This document shows positions 22,277 to 35,600 of a stretch of 64,000 nucleotides of DNA, one piece after another; the stretch's first letter is position 1, and every line of letters begins with the position of its first letter. The notes beneath the pieces were generated by a model. That model worked only from the letters and a program-made list of their open reading frames with translations. It was not told the origin of the DNA and did not search any database. The position numbers and the translations under genes were made by a program. The stretch comes from Symsagittifera roscoffensis (taxonomy: Eukaryota; Xenacoelomorpha; Acoela; Convolutidae), in assembly GCF_963678635.1 (NCBI RefSeq), contig NC_087066.1:40881223-40945222 (forward strand). The letters are read 5' to 3'.

Positions 22277-24847
22277 CTATTGGTACAAATTAGGCTGACT
22301 GGTGAATGACGACTGTGTTCTGTGGGCTGAAACCTGCCCTCCTCCAGAACCCTTCGCGTGCTGCGCTTTTCTGTCCAGGGTAACACTTGAACTGTTCATG
22401 AACAGGTGGTCAGAATTTTTGGGGTTGTTGGAATTGAATTGGTGTCTTGCATTCGAGCTTCGACCGTCTAGAGTTCCGCCACTGAGAGTCTGGGTGCTGA
22501 GGTGTAATTGTGAGGCGGACTTCAGGAGGTCAACAACTTCGTCTTCTTCGTCGTCGCCCTGAGAGAGTGAGAATCGTGATTGGGTGAAACTGGTGCCACT
22601 GCCTCTGATTGAACCCTGAGCGGCGGCTGAGATGTTGTTGCGCTGGTTTATCGGCTTCACTGTTATGATGAGGTTACTGCTGTTGGCTACCATCATGTCT
22701 GTCACCTGTTAACAATCAAAACAATGCAAATGTGCATCATTGAGGGCGTTTACTGGCCCATGTGGGCAACCCCCCCCCCCCCCCCCCCCCCCTAAATAGA
22801 CGAAGTGAACAATCGAAATAACAAATTCAAACAGTAAAGCCTGCATGTACTATGCTAAAATCTGATTGGTCGGAAAAAAGGACTTCGAGCCAAATGAAAA
22901 CAATCTCTCCCTCACAATGATTAGGGGGCAGATTGCTCACTTGGTCCCGTTTATCTCATAATGTCAACTCTTAGCGACCCATGAAGATTAAACAGAGCTA
23001 GCGTAAGGTGTAATATTGCATAGTGTGCATGTAGTAAGTTCAAGACAGCGGCGAAGATGCACTTCGCAAACAAACAACAAAAGGGCAAAAAGGGACACCT
23101 AAAATTCAAGAGAAGGCAAAATAACCTGTAAAATACCGTGCGACAGCGGAGACTCATAACCACAATTTGCTGTGTCAGAATCAAGACTAAGGCAGTGCCG
23201 TACAGCGCTCAGTTAGGGAGTCGGAAAAAGTATCCTTAGAATCATGACTTTCTAGGGTTTCTGTGCCGGTCTTAAAAAATGCAAATATCTCGTTAAGCAA
23301 CCTCAACAAAACTGAAAAACGCAACCACCTTGCATCCAAAAAACTTTTTAGGCATTCCGCTGTGTTCTATAATGGTTTTCGGTAGAGAACTGATGAACAG
23401 CTTCCACGATGTTTTCATTCGTAAATAAATAGTAATTAAAATGGATATATTTGACCATCGCATACCGGTTGCTCAGTTCCGATCGATGTTAACAGTAATT
23501 TTTTGAAAAGCATCTATTTTACCTGATCCAGAGTTTTTCCATAGACATCGATGCCGTTCACTTCCAGCACTTCGTCATTGACAGACAGCAGTCCAGTCAT
23601 TTCCGCCAGACCCCCAGGCACCAACCTGGAAATGAAGATTCCAGGAACCTTCTTCAATCCCGAGTTGGTCTGACGCATGCTGATTCCGTCTCTTATGAAA
23701 AAGCCCAGAGGTTTGTCTTGTGTGTGTTTCAACAACTTCACTCTTCGAAGTGTTTCTGGGATGACGTCGACGTCTATGATAGCTGCAATTTGTCTGAATT
23801 CGGCCGGTTTGCTGATGACAGGACGTACCTACAGAACATCATAATCAACGTCAGAGTCTTCGCTTTCAAAATTTAAGCCACGGCTTATCTCCCCTTATAA
23901 TCCCCAACGGCTTTTTCCTACCTCATTCATGAAAATTTGTATGAGGTGCTCTTAGTTTCCTTTGTTTCTATGCCCGGGGGAGGGAGCTATAATGGGAAAA
24001 AACTGATGACACGTGCTCGGCTAAATATGATGCTCACGCCTTTTTGAGAAGCATCGCACTTGATTTAAACTGTGTTTCAGAATTTAATTTTAAGTCGAAA
24101 CCAGTAGATAGAAGCCCTACATTGTGAGATCATCATATGTTATTTTTCACTAGTTTCGGGTGTTTAAATGGTAGCTAGTTAATACTTCAACTCGTATAAA
24201 AATACCACCTTTTCAGGCATTCTGTAATTTTTTTTATGAATTCTCACCTCTTTTGCACTGTAGACTCCCCCGTTTGTGGATTTCAGACTGAGAGTAGATT
24301 GGATGGGGGCTCCTCGGGGAAGCAGGAAGATGCGCAGCAGCGGCTTCGCAGTTCGCAGGGCCTAGAAAAAAATTATACTCAATTACCATAGCCAACAGAC
24401 AGTTGGAAAAGAGTCAATCTCAACTTTTGAATTTCAAAGGAAAAATAGATGAGCTTACAGCGCTTTGAAGCACACTTTATGATTGACAACTTTTTAGCAC
24501 AAGAAAGAACTTTTATGCGACCAGGTCAGGATGAGCTGATACATCAACAAACGTACCCTCAAATAATTGATGTCATTATTGATCGGAAGCAGCTCCTTGT
24601 CCACCGGATCATTGTAATAGAAGTCTACTTGCAACTCCAAATTCTGCTGCAACCCCCCACCATCACCCCCTCCTCCGTCTTGTCCTAAATTGTCATCCGG
24701 GAGGTGGTGTAAATTGCGAAAGAAGAAGGCAAACTTCTCGAATGTTGGCAGAAAACTTGCGTAGATAGCCACTCTTCGAAATTCAGAGTTGAACTTGGAT
24801 TTGATTTCCACTAGATTAGAAGGCAGCGGGTTGTCGACCAACGTCAT
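22277..24847 (-). CDS. PARD6: Partitioning defective 6 (PAR6) polarity protein
   Basis: Scaffold of the PAR complex; it binds atypical PKC through its PB1 domain and Cdc42-GTP through its semi-CRIB/PDZ module to set cell polarity. Four exons, all joined in phase 0: 24847-24557, 24361-24248, 23828-23523 and 22705-22277, giving 379 residues (animal PAR6 is usually about 350). The PB1 domain (about 12-115) keeps LLPINND of the OPCA motif but has a Gly/Asp/Gln-rich insertion ([11 protein letters not shown]) before it. The semi-CRIB ([18 protein letters not shown]) and PDZ with its PLGFFIRDG loop are at about 138-260, ending [11 protein letters not shown]. The C-terminal 120 residues are Ser/Gln/Asn-rich. 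The first ATG is adopted as start. The 5' end faces a plus-strand gene 164 bp away, which suggests a shared promoter region. Confidence 0.93.
22770..22792. repeat. Homopolymer run of 23 C
   Basis: An uninterrupted C tract in PAR6 intron 3, about 65 bp upstream of the exon 4 acceptor on the minus strand, where it reads as G23. Its length may be unreliable in any assembly. Confidence 0.95.
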
Positions 24848-25011
24848 AATGACATAAATTATTTTATTAACTGTCTCTAATCAGAAAGTAACTTGTAACT
24901 TCGCTTATAGAACTACCTTTTTTCTAGCGTATTTACAGCAATAACGAATGCGGTAGCAGCATATATTCGGTTTATTATACAAGATTTTTTGAATTTCAGC
25001 TCGTAGAAAAA
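24848..25011. promoter_or_regulatory. Probable bidirectional promoter interval
   Basis: The 164 bp between the PAR6 start codon (24847, minus) and the small plus-strand gene (25012). It is AT-rich with no clear TATA box. The promoter role is inferred only from the divergent layout. Confidence 0.4.
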
Positions 25012-25388
25012 ATGGTTTACATCAAAGAAAATGTTCCAGCGATAACCGCCAACCAATTGACTAAACGTGGCAAGGTGCGTGAAAATATGTAGTTATTTTG
25101 ATATGTTTCAACGAGTGATATTTCGTGTCTATTGCCACAATTAGATTAACTATTTACATGTTAGTTGCCTCCACAATACATACACAACATCTGAAAAAAC
25201 AACCAGTTAAAACGCGATGTGAAAAGATTGAACTAATTACCAAATTAGACTCGCTAATTAGAGGCATGATTGCGAGTTGCGACAATCCAGACGGTCTATT
25301 AGACAACTTTGAACAAGCTTCAATTCTTGGAATTCAAACTTTGAAGCCAGATAATTACAATAAGAAAGTCATTTTGCAGTCGCTTTAA
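25012..25388 (+). CDS. Small unrecognised protein, two-exon model
   Basis: Exon 1 starts with ATG at 25012 (MVYIKENVPAITANQLTK). The only splice I found that keeps the frame open removes 25079-25164 (donor GTGAAA, acceptor ATGTTAG), giving about 96 residues. The stronger donor at 25075 (AAG|GTGCGT) leads to early stops with every nearby acceptor. The second exon encodes a polar sequence with KIELITKLDSLIRGMIASCD and DGLLDNFEQASILGIQTLKP. I recognise no family. A polyadenylation signal overlaps the stop codon (TAATAAA), which argues for a real transcript. No signal peptide or membrane helix is evident. Confidence 0.5.
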
Positions 25389-25392
25389 TAAA
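25387..25392 (+). terminator. Polyadenylation signal AATAAA overlapping a stop codon
   Basis: The hexamer shares bases with the TAA stop of the small plus-strand gene (taataaa at 25386-25392). Confidence 0.6.
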
Positions 25393-25690
25393 AACTCACT
25401 TGAAAATTGTCGGAATAACTTGGAAAAAAATTAAACTTTGAAAATATTTTGATTCAATTTATCTCAAAACCATCTCAGCAGGTAGTAAAAAGTTTTCATA
25501 TTCAGTTGAGAAAAAAATAACTCTCAAACAATTAAATTAATCTCAAGACAAAAATCAAAGCATCGATAAATATAGTTCTATCATGGCAGCATATCTGACT
25601 ACACTTCCAAGGTCGAGAAGTCTACGAGTGCTGTGAAAACAGGTAGTATGATAATGTTACCGAAGGTTCCTGATAAGCAGAATAATCACT

Positions 25691-26300
<610 letters not shown>

Positions 26301-26536
26301 TCACCGACTTCAAATAGTTTGTATTGTTTTGCCGGCCAAACAGTCAAAACACCTATACTATCATATATTGTCGTATCATCTCACAGTCTGAAAAAGATCG
26401 TAAAGGTTTCACAAAATTAGCCAGCGCAACAAAACTTCAGTCGATCATTTCAGCAATGCAGGATTCCCATATTTTTCACAATATCATAAAGTGAATATAC
26501 AACTAAGTCTAAAGACGATTTCAGTTTTTTCTAGTT

Positions 26537-26542
26537 TTTTAT
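26537..26542 (-). terminator. Probable PPIL2 polyadenylation signal
   Basis: AATAAA on the minus strand, about 120 bp after the PPIL2 stop codon and 240 bp before the POLR2L start codon. Confidence 0.55.
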
Positions 26543-26663
26543 TTTCCTGAGCCCACTTTTTCGCCTTTAACGTGGACGTGGTCTTGGAGAGCAAAAAGCA
26601 AACTGCCAAACAGCAGAAAGGGCAGCATCAAGGATTCAGACTGCTTTACAGCAACTATTGGAT

Positions 26664-29600
26664 CTACCACGCTGAAAACCCAGAATTCCCAAATGTTCGT
26701 GAAACGTTGCTTCCCAATTTCTGCTTTTTAGCTGCCAATTTGAACTGCGTTTCTTCACTAAGTACTGAAGTAATATTGCTTTTAGATATATCGGATGATC
26801 CAACTTTCGACTGACTGGATTTGGGCTCTTGCGAGCTGAAGTCTCGTTTTAACTTTGATATGTTCAAATACTGTCCCACTCCAGACGTCTTGTATTTGAC
26901 CAGCTGAAATCAAAAAACTTAGTTAGAAGCGAAGCTGAGTTTCACACACCAAATGATCCAATATAAATACAGCTAAGTCAACCAGCCGACAGAAAATGTG
27001 ACAACGGAACAAGCCACAAAATTGTTTGAAAAAGATGTTAAAAAAACAAATCAACTTTATTACTATTTACAGAGGCGAAGCGGAGCTTCGCATCAATTGC
27101 GATACAAAAATGAACTACTATGATTACCAGCAAATAAAAAAGCAAAACAAAAAAGTCGCCTCTTTAAGCTCTTTTGATAACATGAAACCAACTTGAGAAA
27201 ACTCGATCAATAGTTAAGTTTTTATTCCGCCGGGAAATCTTAAAAATAAAGTCCACTTTCGAAACTAGAAATCGTCACTTTCAGCAGATGAATTTTAATT
27301 GAACTCAAAAAGTGCAGCATACCTAACAATATTTTAAGACTTTTTCCTGAAAAAAAAATCAGCAAGACCTATATAAGAGTACTCACTACGTTCATTAATC
27401 TTAAAAAACGACAATTTAAAGAACGTAGTCAACACACGGTTGGAAAAGAGTCAACGAATGAAAGTAAGCAAAAAAATATTGACTAGTTTTTTGAAAAAAA
27501 ATCTCAACTTTCGAATTTCGAAGAAACAAATAGATAACTAGAACGCTCTTGGAGTAATTTCCGATTGACAATAAATTCATAGAATTAACCCAATTTGAGA
27601 AAACTGAATTAATAATTTAAATTATTATTTCGCTGGGAAATATGATAATTATATTCCTCTTTCGAGACTAGAAGTCGATCACGTTTTTCGTAACCTTTGG
27701 ACTGTTGCTATTCTATAATGGAGTTTGCGTTCCACTGAAGTGCACTGAACTCGAAAACTAAAACCGCGAAAAATCAAAATTAAGTGTGAACAAATTTTAT
27801 GACTATTTCCTGAAAAAATCACCAAGATCTATATGAGAGTCTTCACCACCTTCATTACTCATATGTAAGCAGCTGCTACTCGAAATATTGTTTGTTTTAA
27901 ACAGAAAAAATAAAAAAAACAGGAAACAACTAATCTCAAACACGATTGGAAAATTTCAAGCTAATAACACACTGTATCACTACATTGCTTTAAGGTACCT
28001 GAAATTGGGTGAATAACATTTGAGCCATATTTCCTATTCAATTTTTGGATGATCGGAACCAATGATCAAAAAATAATAAGCAGGTGAACTAACAACTTGA
28101 TGAACTCAGGCAATTATGGCTTCAATGGCCATCTAATGGCGAGAAAAAACTCTTTGAAACAAAATTATTTACCATAGAGAACACTCTAAGTTACCGAGAG
28201 TGGTATAAATTTTCAACTTATCAGTCGTGATTCGTGTTTTAAAACAGCCAACATATAATTGGAAAAGAGGAACGCAAGCAAAAAGAAAAAAAAACACTGA
28301 CTTGTTTTATGAAAAAATCTAAACTTTCGAATTTCGAAGTATAAAAAGCCGTTTAAGCTCTTTGAATTTCTAGAACAATGAATGTTTGACACTTTCGATA
28401 AAATTAACCCAATTTGAGAAAAATGGATAAGAATATAAAATTTTTGTTTCGCTGGTAAATTCGAAATTCGAGAATTAAATTCCACTTTCGAAACTACAAG
28501 TCGATCAAGTTTTTCCTAATTTTACACTTTTGCTGTTCAATAGTGGAGTTTGCCTTCCTTTTAACAAAGGAAAGGAACTTAACTTGAACAGAAATCAGAA
28601 GTCAAACCGCAAAAAGTAATTTTTAGCCGGATTAAAACGAAAAAATAATTACGAATAAAAGAAAACGACCTATAAAAAAATAAAAGAAAACGACCATCGA
28701 CTCTTTAAAAAATGAATACTTACGAATAAAAGAAAACGACCATCGACTCTTTAAAAAATGCCTGTATAAAAATAACAAATTATCTCAGTCATCTTCTTTT
28801 TTTTCTGCTATTCAGACTTCAATTAGCGAAGAGCTGATGCAATTCAGTCTTCATTTACAGGACCAACTACTCAAACAGGACCAAAAAATCAAACAGCTTT
28901 GAGTCATGACTGCAACAAAATAGAAAAATATAGACTTGTTTTTTGAAAACTTCACTTTTTGAATTTCAGCACAGAGGCAAAGCAGAGCTTTACACGCTTG
29001 TGACACAAAACAAGAAATTTAAAAAAATCAAAAATGTCGGAAAAACTAGATCTATCAAAATGAAAAAAGCTAGTTTTGAATCAAAAACTTTCCGAGACAC
29101 AACAATGTGAAATTAGCAACAGAAGATAATTTACCCACCGGTAACAAAGCCGAAAATACCTTGGCAGAATCCCTTTTAAGCCGACAAAAAAAAGCTCAAA
29201 AAGAAAACTAAAAAAAGCTGATTTAAGACTAATAAGAAGTCTTAACGCTCACACACAGATACGCACACACAAAACACAGATACGCACACACAAAAATTTT
29301 TCGCTCGTCAAAGACGCAATATGAGGCCGATACGCCGATATAATCCAGGTCGAAACGTCTCAAGCCGAAAAAAAAGAAAAAAATCGAAAAAAAATTGTAG
29401 TCAAGAAAAACTTGAACTACAATTTTCATTAAGATTTTTAGTATTTTGTGCGATCCAGAGATGAGCATAAATATGTTTCAATTGAAACGACTCAAAATTA
29501 GGTCACTAAATTGATAAAAAAGGGGCCGAAATCATTTGGGCTCAATAAAAATTGAAAAAAAAACAAAAAAGAAAAATACGATTTCGAGATTTAAAAAATT

Positions 29601-32600
29601 ACAAACAATAATGAAAAAAAAAAACTTTTAAAACAATTCTTCAATATGGCAACTAAACAGACAATAAGAGGACAATTTTTTTTAAAACGGAATAATATCC
29701 CGTTTGAAAAAAGTTCCGGTCAGTTTCGAGCCCAGGTCCTTTGTCGTCCCAGGCGCATTTTTATCTCCAGTGCAACTGTGCTCGAGACACAAAGAAATTT
29801 GAATTCGTTTTGAACTGAACCCAATATTACCACTTCTAATTTTGACCATTCTGTGAACAAAATTATTTTGCGGGAAAAAGTCTATTACCCGATTGCAATA
29901 ACTAGGATCAATAGGTACATTTTTATTACGCTAGGAAATCTGAAAATTTAAAAACCTGATTCAAAACTAGAAATCGATCGATCACATTTTTCGTGACCTT
30001 TACCTTTTTGCTGTTCAATAGTGGACTTTGCCTGATGTTTAACAATGAAAATGAACTCAACTTGAAAAGAAATCAGAATCAAAACTGCGAAAAATCGAAT
30101 TTGATAGTCAACAAATTTTAGACTTTTTCCTGAACAAAAAAAAAATCAGGACCTATATATAGTATTCATCAAGTTCAAGACTCTTACTAAATACGTTAAT
30201 GCTCGTTTAATTCTGTCCACAATTTTGCAGCATTATGAGTCTAAGCTCCCTTCAACCGATGTGTTCCAATCTTCACAATTTAATTATGCCCATTTAAACT
30301 TTTACTATCTCCACAAAAATTGGCAATTTAAAAAGCAAAAATCAAATTGATCAGTAAATTAGATATAAAACCAGTGAACTTTTGTATTAACATAAATGAC
30401 GACTTAATTCAATTTTTATTACCGTTTCATCATTAGCTCATAGAATCAAATTTTTCTATACTTAATTTGAGATTCTCCTACAATTCGTACTTCCCACGAG
30501 CGGACTTAGACAGAGCTGAAAAAAAATACTATTTTCGCAAACATCCCGGTATCCCCCTCCTTCAAACTCCTTGTCGTGTTTCACTCACCTGCTGCTGTTT
30601 TCGCTGCTCTCGCTCTTCTTTCACCTTTTTCTCATCTTCAGTCCTCTTCTCTTCATTCCTCATTTTCTCAATCAGGGCTTCCGCCTCCTCAAACGGGTTC
30701 ACAAACACCACTGTGTCCAGTATACGCACTCCATCATCCAATGGCTTGTCTTTGCTATCTGTTTTCACCTAACAAAGCAGACAGCAATGCAAAACCATCA
30801 AATGAAAACCACGCTCGCAATTCATGTAGATCAAAACATAACTACATAAAATTATAACAAAAGAGCCTGTTTCTGTGCATGCAACAAGGAATGTTCCTAA
30901 TACGACAATTAGTGCAACAACTGCGAATTCACGCATCTTCGGATAACTGACCTAATTCGCCCATTTTCGATTTTTTTGACACATCGATTTAATGAACTAA
31001 TAACCTGTTCTATCTTGCTAAGGGTGTCCATACCCCCGACAAGTTTGCCGAACACAGTGTGTTTCCCGTCCAGGTTCTGACAGGGTCTGAAGGTGACGAA
31101 GAACTGGGACTTGTTGGAATCTGGGCCAGAGTTCGCCATCGACAGAGTTCCACGCGCAGAATGAGTCAGGTTAGGCTTGAAACGACAGAAGACAATTGAA
31201 ATATTTGCTATGGCTCTTTTCTTTTGCCTAAGCAATAATACTATGGTAAAAAAAAGGCGGTTTTAGATTAGACATGGAGACCAAATTTGTTTGGATAGCT
31301 TAATTCATCCGCTTTATTATAATTAGAAATGGTGAGCCAAAGTCGAACTTCGCAGGTAGGATCTGAGGACGAGGAGGAAAAGGAGGATTTAAAGAAGCAA
31401 CAACTCTCGACTTAGCAATATGAGGTGACTTAACCAAAATAACATCAGCCGAAACAGTTTAATCGAAAAAAAAAAAATCAAAATGAGAGTTGGTAAATTT
31501 ACAAATTACAGCACAACTTTGAAGCATGGTAAAAGCTGTTTACATCAGAATAAAATAACCATTCATTTGAAAAAAGCGGATAAAAATTTGTACCAGATAA
31601 CAAAAATACATTTGAAAAAAAAAACGGAAATTGAGCCGTTGAAAACTACGATCCAAAAAATATGAACATGTTTTTTTATGTTTAATTTCAATAGTTAACC
31701 ACAGCCCAAATAGGACTCAGTGGCTGTATTTGAATTTTTACGAAATTGAGCTTATCCTAGCCTGCATGTTAAAGAAACTGCGCGTATTTCTTTCAAAAAA
31801 GTAGTAAGAAAGATGTTTACGGGAAAAAACTTAGTTCCCGATTACAAGAAAATTGCTCTCGCAAGTCTAAAGACAGCTCAAAAAAATTCTTCAACCCTTC
31901 TGAAACATTTCAATATCGACTCTTAATGTCTTTTATTGGTTTTAAAATCAAACGTAGATTATACCTGCCTTCCTAATTAACGATTTAGGCTTACATCTCA
32001 ACTCTCACATTACACGATGCGCAAAAATCGACCGAAACTTGAAAAAAGAAAGTCGTTTGGCGTAATAGGGTTTCTAGTGTTTTCGGGAGAGCTCAGAAAA
32101 CCGCTTTTTTTTCAAAACGAAAAAATACTATCCAAATTTGAAAATCTTCAATTTAAACTAGGTCAACTCAATTTAGAATCAATTGTTTTTTAAGAATTTA
32201 AAATAAGATAACTCGGCTCTTATCCCCACATCCTCACACAAGCATCAATCTTATGGTGCAACGAGGAGTGTAACAAGGTAGAGGGTAGGAAGACCAATTA
32301 TTTTTGTCATAGCCTTATTAGTACGCCTGCCAATTTTTTTAACAATCCGACAAGGTGAACAGAAAAAAGAGTGGAAATTCGCAGGTGAGGAATAAGAGCC
32401 CAAACAAGAACATTTGCTGAAAAATTAGAAAAGAAATCACTTTGTTCTTTTTTCATTGCTACGGGGTAAGGATATATATGAGGTTTTAAAAAAAACAATT
32501 GATTCTGATTTTCAAATTTGGACGGTATTTTTTATTTTGATTTATATATATATCGAAAAAAAAATACTCGCTCGAAATTAGACTAGAACTCAAAAACTTC

Positions 32601-35600
32601 GGACTTGTTCATCTTTACATTTGCAGCCGGGTGCAATGATCGTACCACATAAAATACACATTTAATTTTTTAGTTTCTCATTCAATTTTCGAAGACAACT
32701 GTTGTCAATTCTGCCTAAATTTAATTGCCGCATTGAATTTCTAGAACAATCTATGATTGACCCTTTTTGATAAAATTAACCCAAATAATTTCCACTTCGA
32801 CTAAAAATCAATCACGTTTTTCGCGACCTTTACACTTTCACTCTACGACAGTGGAGTTTGCCTTTTTTAACAAAGGAAATGAGCTCAACTTGAAAAACAT
32901 CAAAAGTTAAACCGTGAAACATCAAATTTGAGCCTGAATAAATTTTAAGACTATTCCTGAAAAACGAAAAAAAAAAAACTACGTTCATCGACTCTGAAAA
33001 AAAGGGACCAACACAGCAACCGGCTATCCTTGTTCTCATTATAGTCCCAGGTCGCAGGCAGTAAAAATAAAAATTTGGCATCGAAATTCAGGATATATAA
33101 TTACCTGGATGAGAATACTGATAAGGTCAAAAAAGCACTTCCGCATTTTACCTTGAACTCGTCTGCAAATGGTTCTCCACCTGGGAAGCTAGACTGACCC
33201 CCTGTGCCTGTGCCCGTGGGGTCCCCTCCCTGTAGCACAAAGTGCTTGATGAGTCTGTGGAAGATGGTGTTTTTGTAGTATCCACTCACCAAATGCTTCA
33301 TGAAATTCTCACACGTCTTCGGTACATCCTTAACATAGCAAAGACAGTTAGAATATCAATGCATTCAAGAAATTCGGTAACTTAAATAACAAAAACTATG
33401 CTTGTTGTCAAGAAAAGGGCAATTTTTAAATGGCAATGTAAATTTGCAATACAAAAAAAATGCGGTACATGGTGAATGAAAAAAAAGCAGTCAAAATTTT
33501 TCCTGAAATATGAAGTTGGAATAATAATTTGGAAAAATAACTTAAAAAGTCGAAAACAAACTTCATGTTTGTGGCAGATTATGTTCATGTACAGCCTTAA
33601 AATGCATTGGGAATCATTTATCGAGCGGAAAACAGAAAAAAAATTTTGGGTTGACCGCTATTGAACCGAAAACAAAACTGTTGTTATTGAAAGGTTATTG
33701 AAAATTTTTTAAAAAATTTAGAACCCATCCATACTGAAACATTTAATAGTCTTAGGATATATTTTGCACTCAAAATTACGCAAAACATTGACTAAGCCGA
33801 TATCACATAAACCGAAACTGTTTAATTGAAAAATTGAGGCGAAGCTGAGCTTCGCACCACTTGCGATTCAACAAAAACCATCACAGCAGCTAGTCCAAAA
33901 AAAAAAGCCTGAGTAAAAAAAATGCAACAAACTTTCAAAAAAACTGATTTTTCTAACGTTCCTCTGGAATGCGGTTTAGTTTGAGGAAAAATACAAAGAA
34001 AGAGAACTGAAGGCTTTCAATATGAATTCGAAAATTCGTTAAGCGGATACTGAGCTGAATATACTTGGGTAAACGACTGTTGAGTTGAAAACAAAATGTC
34101 TATTTAAGCTATAAAACATTGTGAGCCAAAAAAAATCCCAAGTTAGTTTACCGCCCACTCCGAAAACACAAATGAAATTTAAAAATTTTGCCCATCAAAA
34201 TTTTGCCCAAAAAAGATTGGGCGACTTATTGGATATAAAATCAGCCTAAACAATTTAGGCCGAAAAAAAACCTCTAATAGAAAAAAGTAAAAAAAAAGGC
34301 GGAAAATATATAGAAGAGTGGATTTACAACCAACAAGGAAAATGCAAATGTAACGCCCATTGAAAATGCAAACATGCTCAAAAAATGTATTGTCAGACAT
34401 TCTGCCATCAGAACGTCCACGCTAGCTGATTCAATTGATTTCGTTAAACTGGTTGTTGAACCAAAAAAGGTCTTTAATCCGATTTGATAACGCTTTAGAA
34501 GGCAAGCTGATTAAAAGCCGTACCAGATATAAAAAATGGCATTAAAAAAGGGAAAAGGAACCATCCAAAACTAGGATGAAAACCACGAATCTGAATAAAA
34601 AAGTTTTTTTGAACATTTTAAAAAAAATACGATCTGAAACAAATTTTACCTAACTAATAGCTATAGCATGGTAGTTTTATTAATATTTTTAACAAATTGG
34701 GCCTGTCAGAAGTGACATTTTCCATTCCTACTAAATTGACCTTTCTGTGAACAACATTAGTTACAAAAAAATCAAATACCCGATTGAAAGACCCTTGCTG
34801 ATCGCAAGGTTATTTAATTACAAAAATTATCCAAAAAATCCCATTGTGGAAGAACTCCAAAAAGGGCAGTTAGCTGCCTGTCTTCAAATTTTGATATTTC
34901 AACTTTCGGGTAACATTGCACAAATTACACCACCTTTAACGTATTTCAATTTTGACACAAGTCCCCGATTGGCAGACCCTTGCTGATCGCAAGATTATTT
35001 ATTTACTACCCAAAAAAAAAACCATCGTGGAAGAACTCCAAAAAGGGCAGTTAGCTGCCTGCCTTCAATTTTTGATATTTCAATTTTCGGGTACCATTGC
35101 TCAAGTTACACCACCTCTAAAGTATTTCAATTTCGACACAGAGGAGAAGCTGAGCTTCGCACCACTTGCGATACAGCAAATACAGGGTAAACAGGATGAA
35201 GCTCAAGAACTAATCAAAAGGACTCCAACGATGTTACAATTGAAAAAAAAAAAACGATCTACATAAACGAATTATTTCTAAGAGGTCGCAATGGCGATGC
35301 TTTCAAAAAATTGAAAATTTGGCATCAGGGTCTTATCTATTGTCACGTGATATCGGGAATATGTAGACGAGATAAATGGTAAATCAGCCGGCTGAATCAA
35401 AGCAGCCAGCCAATAAGCTGAAACTCAACCAATATTTTTCGGTAAAACACAATTGATAAAAAACGATGCACTGCTTAAGGTATCCACGCTTGTCATATAT
35501 ATGTACTGAAGTCAAGGTGATATATACATTTTGGAAACTAAACCGAGAACTTAGTCAACAATAAAGCCGAAAAACCACCAGCCAAAAAATAAAAACCGAA

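Noticed and set aside
30467-30857. Plus-strand ORFs opposite PPIL2 exon 7
   Set aside because: They are antisense to a well-supported conserved exon.
34747-35266. Two similar ORFs sharing [14 protein letters not shown]
   Set aside because: They come from a tandem duplication inside a PPIL2 intron, not a gene pair.
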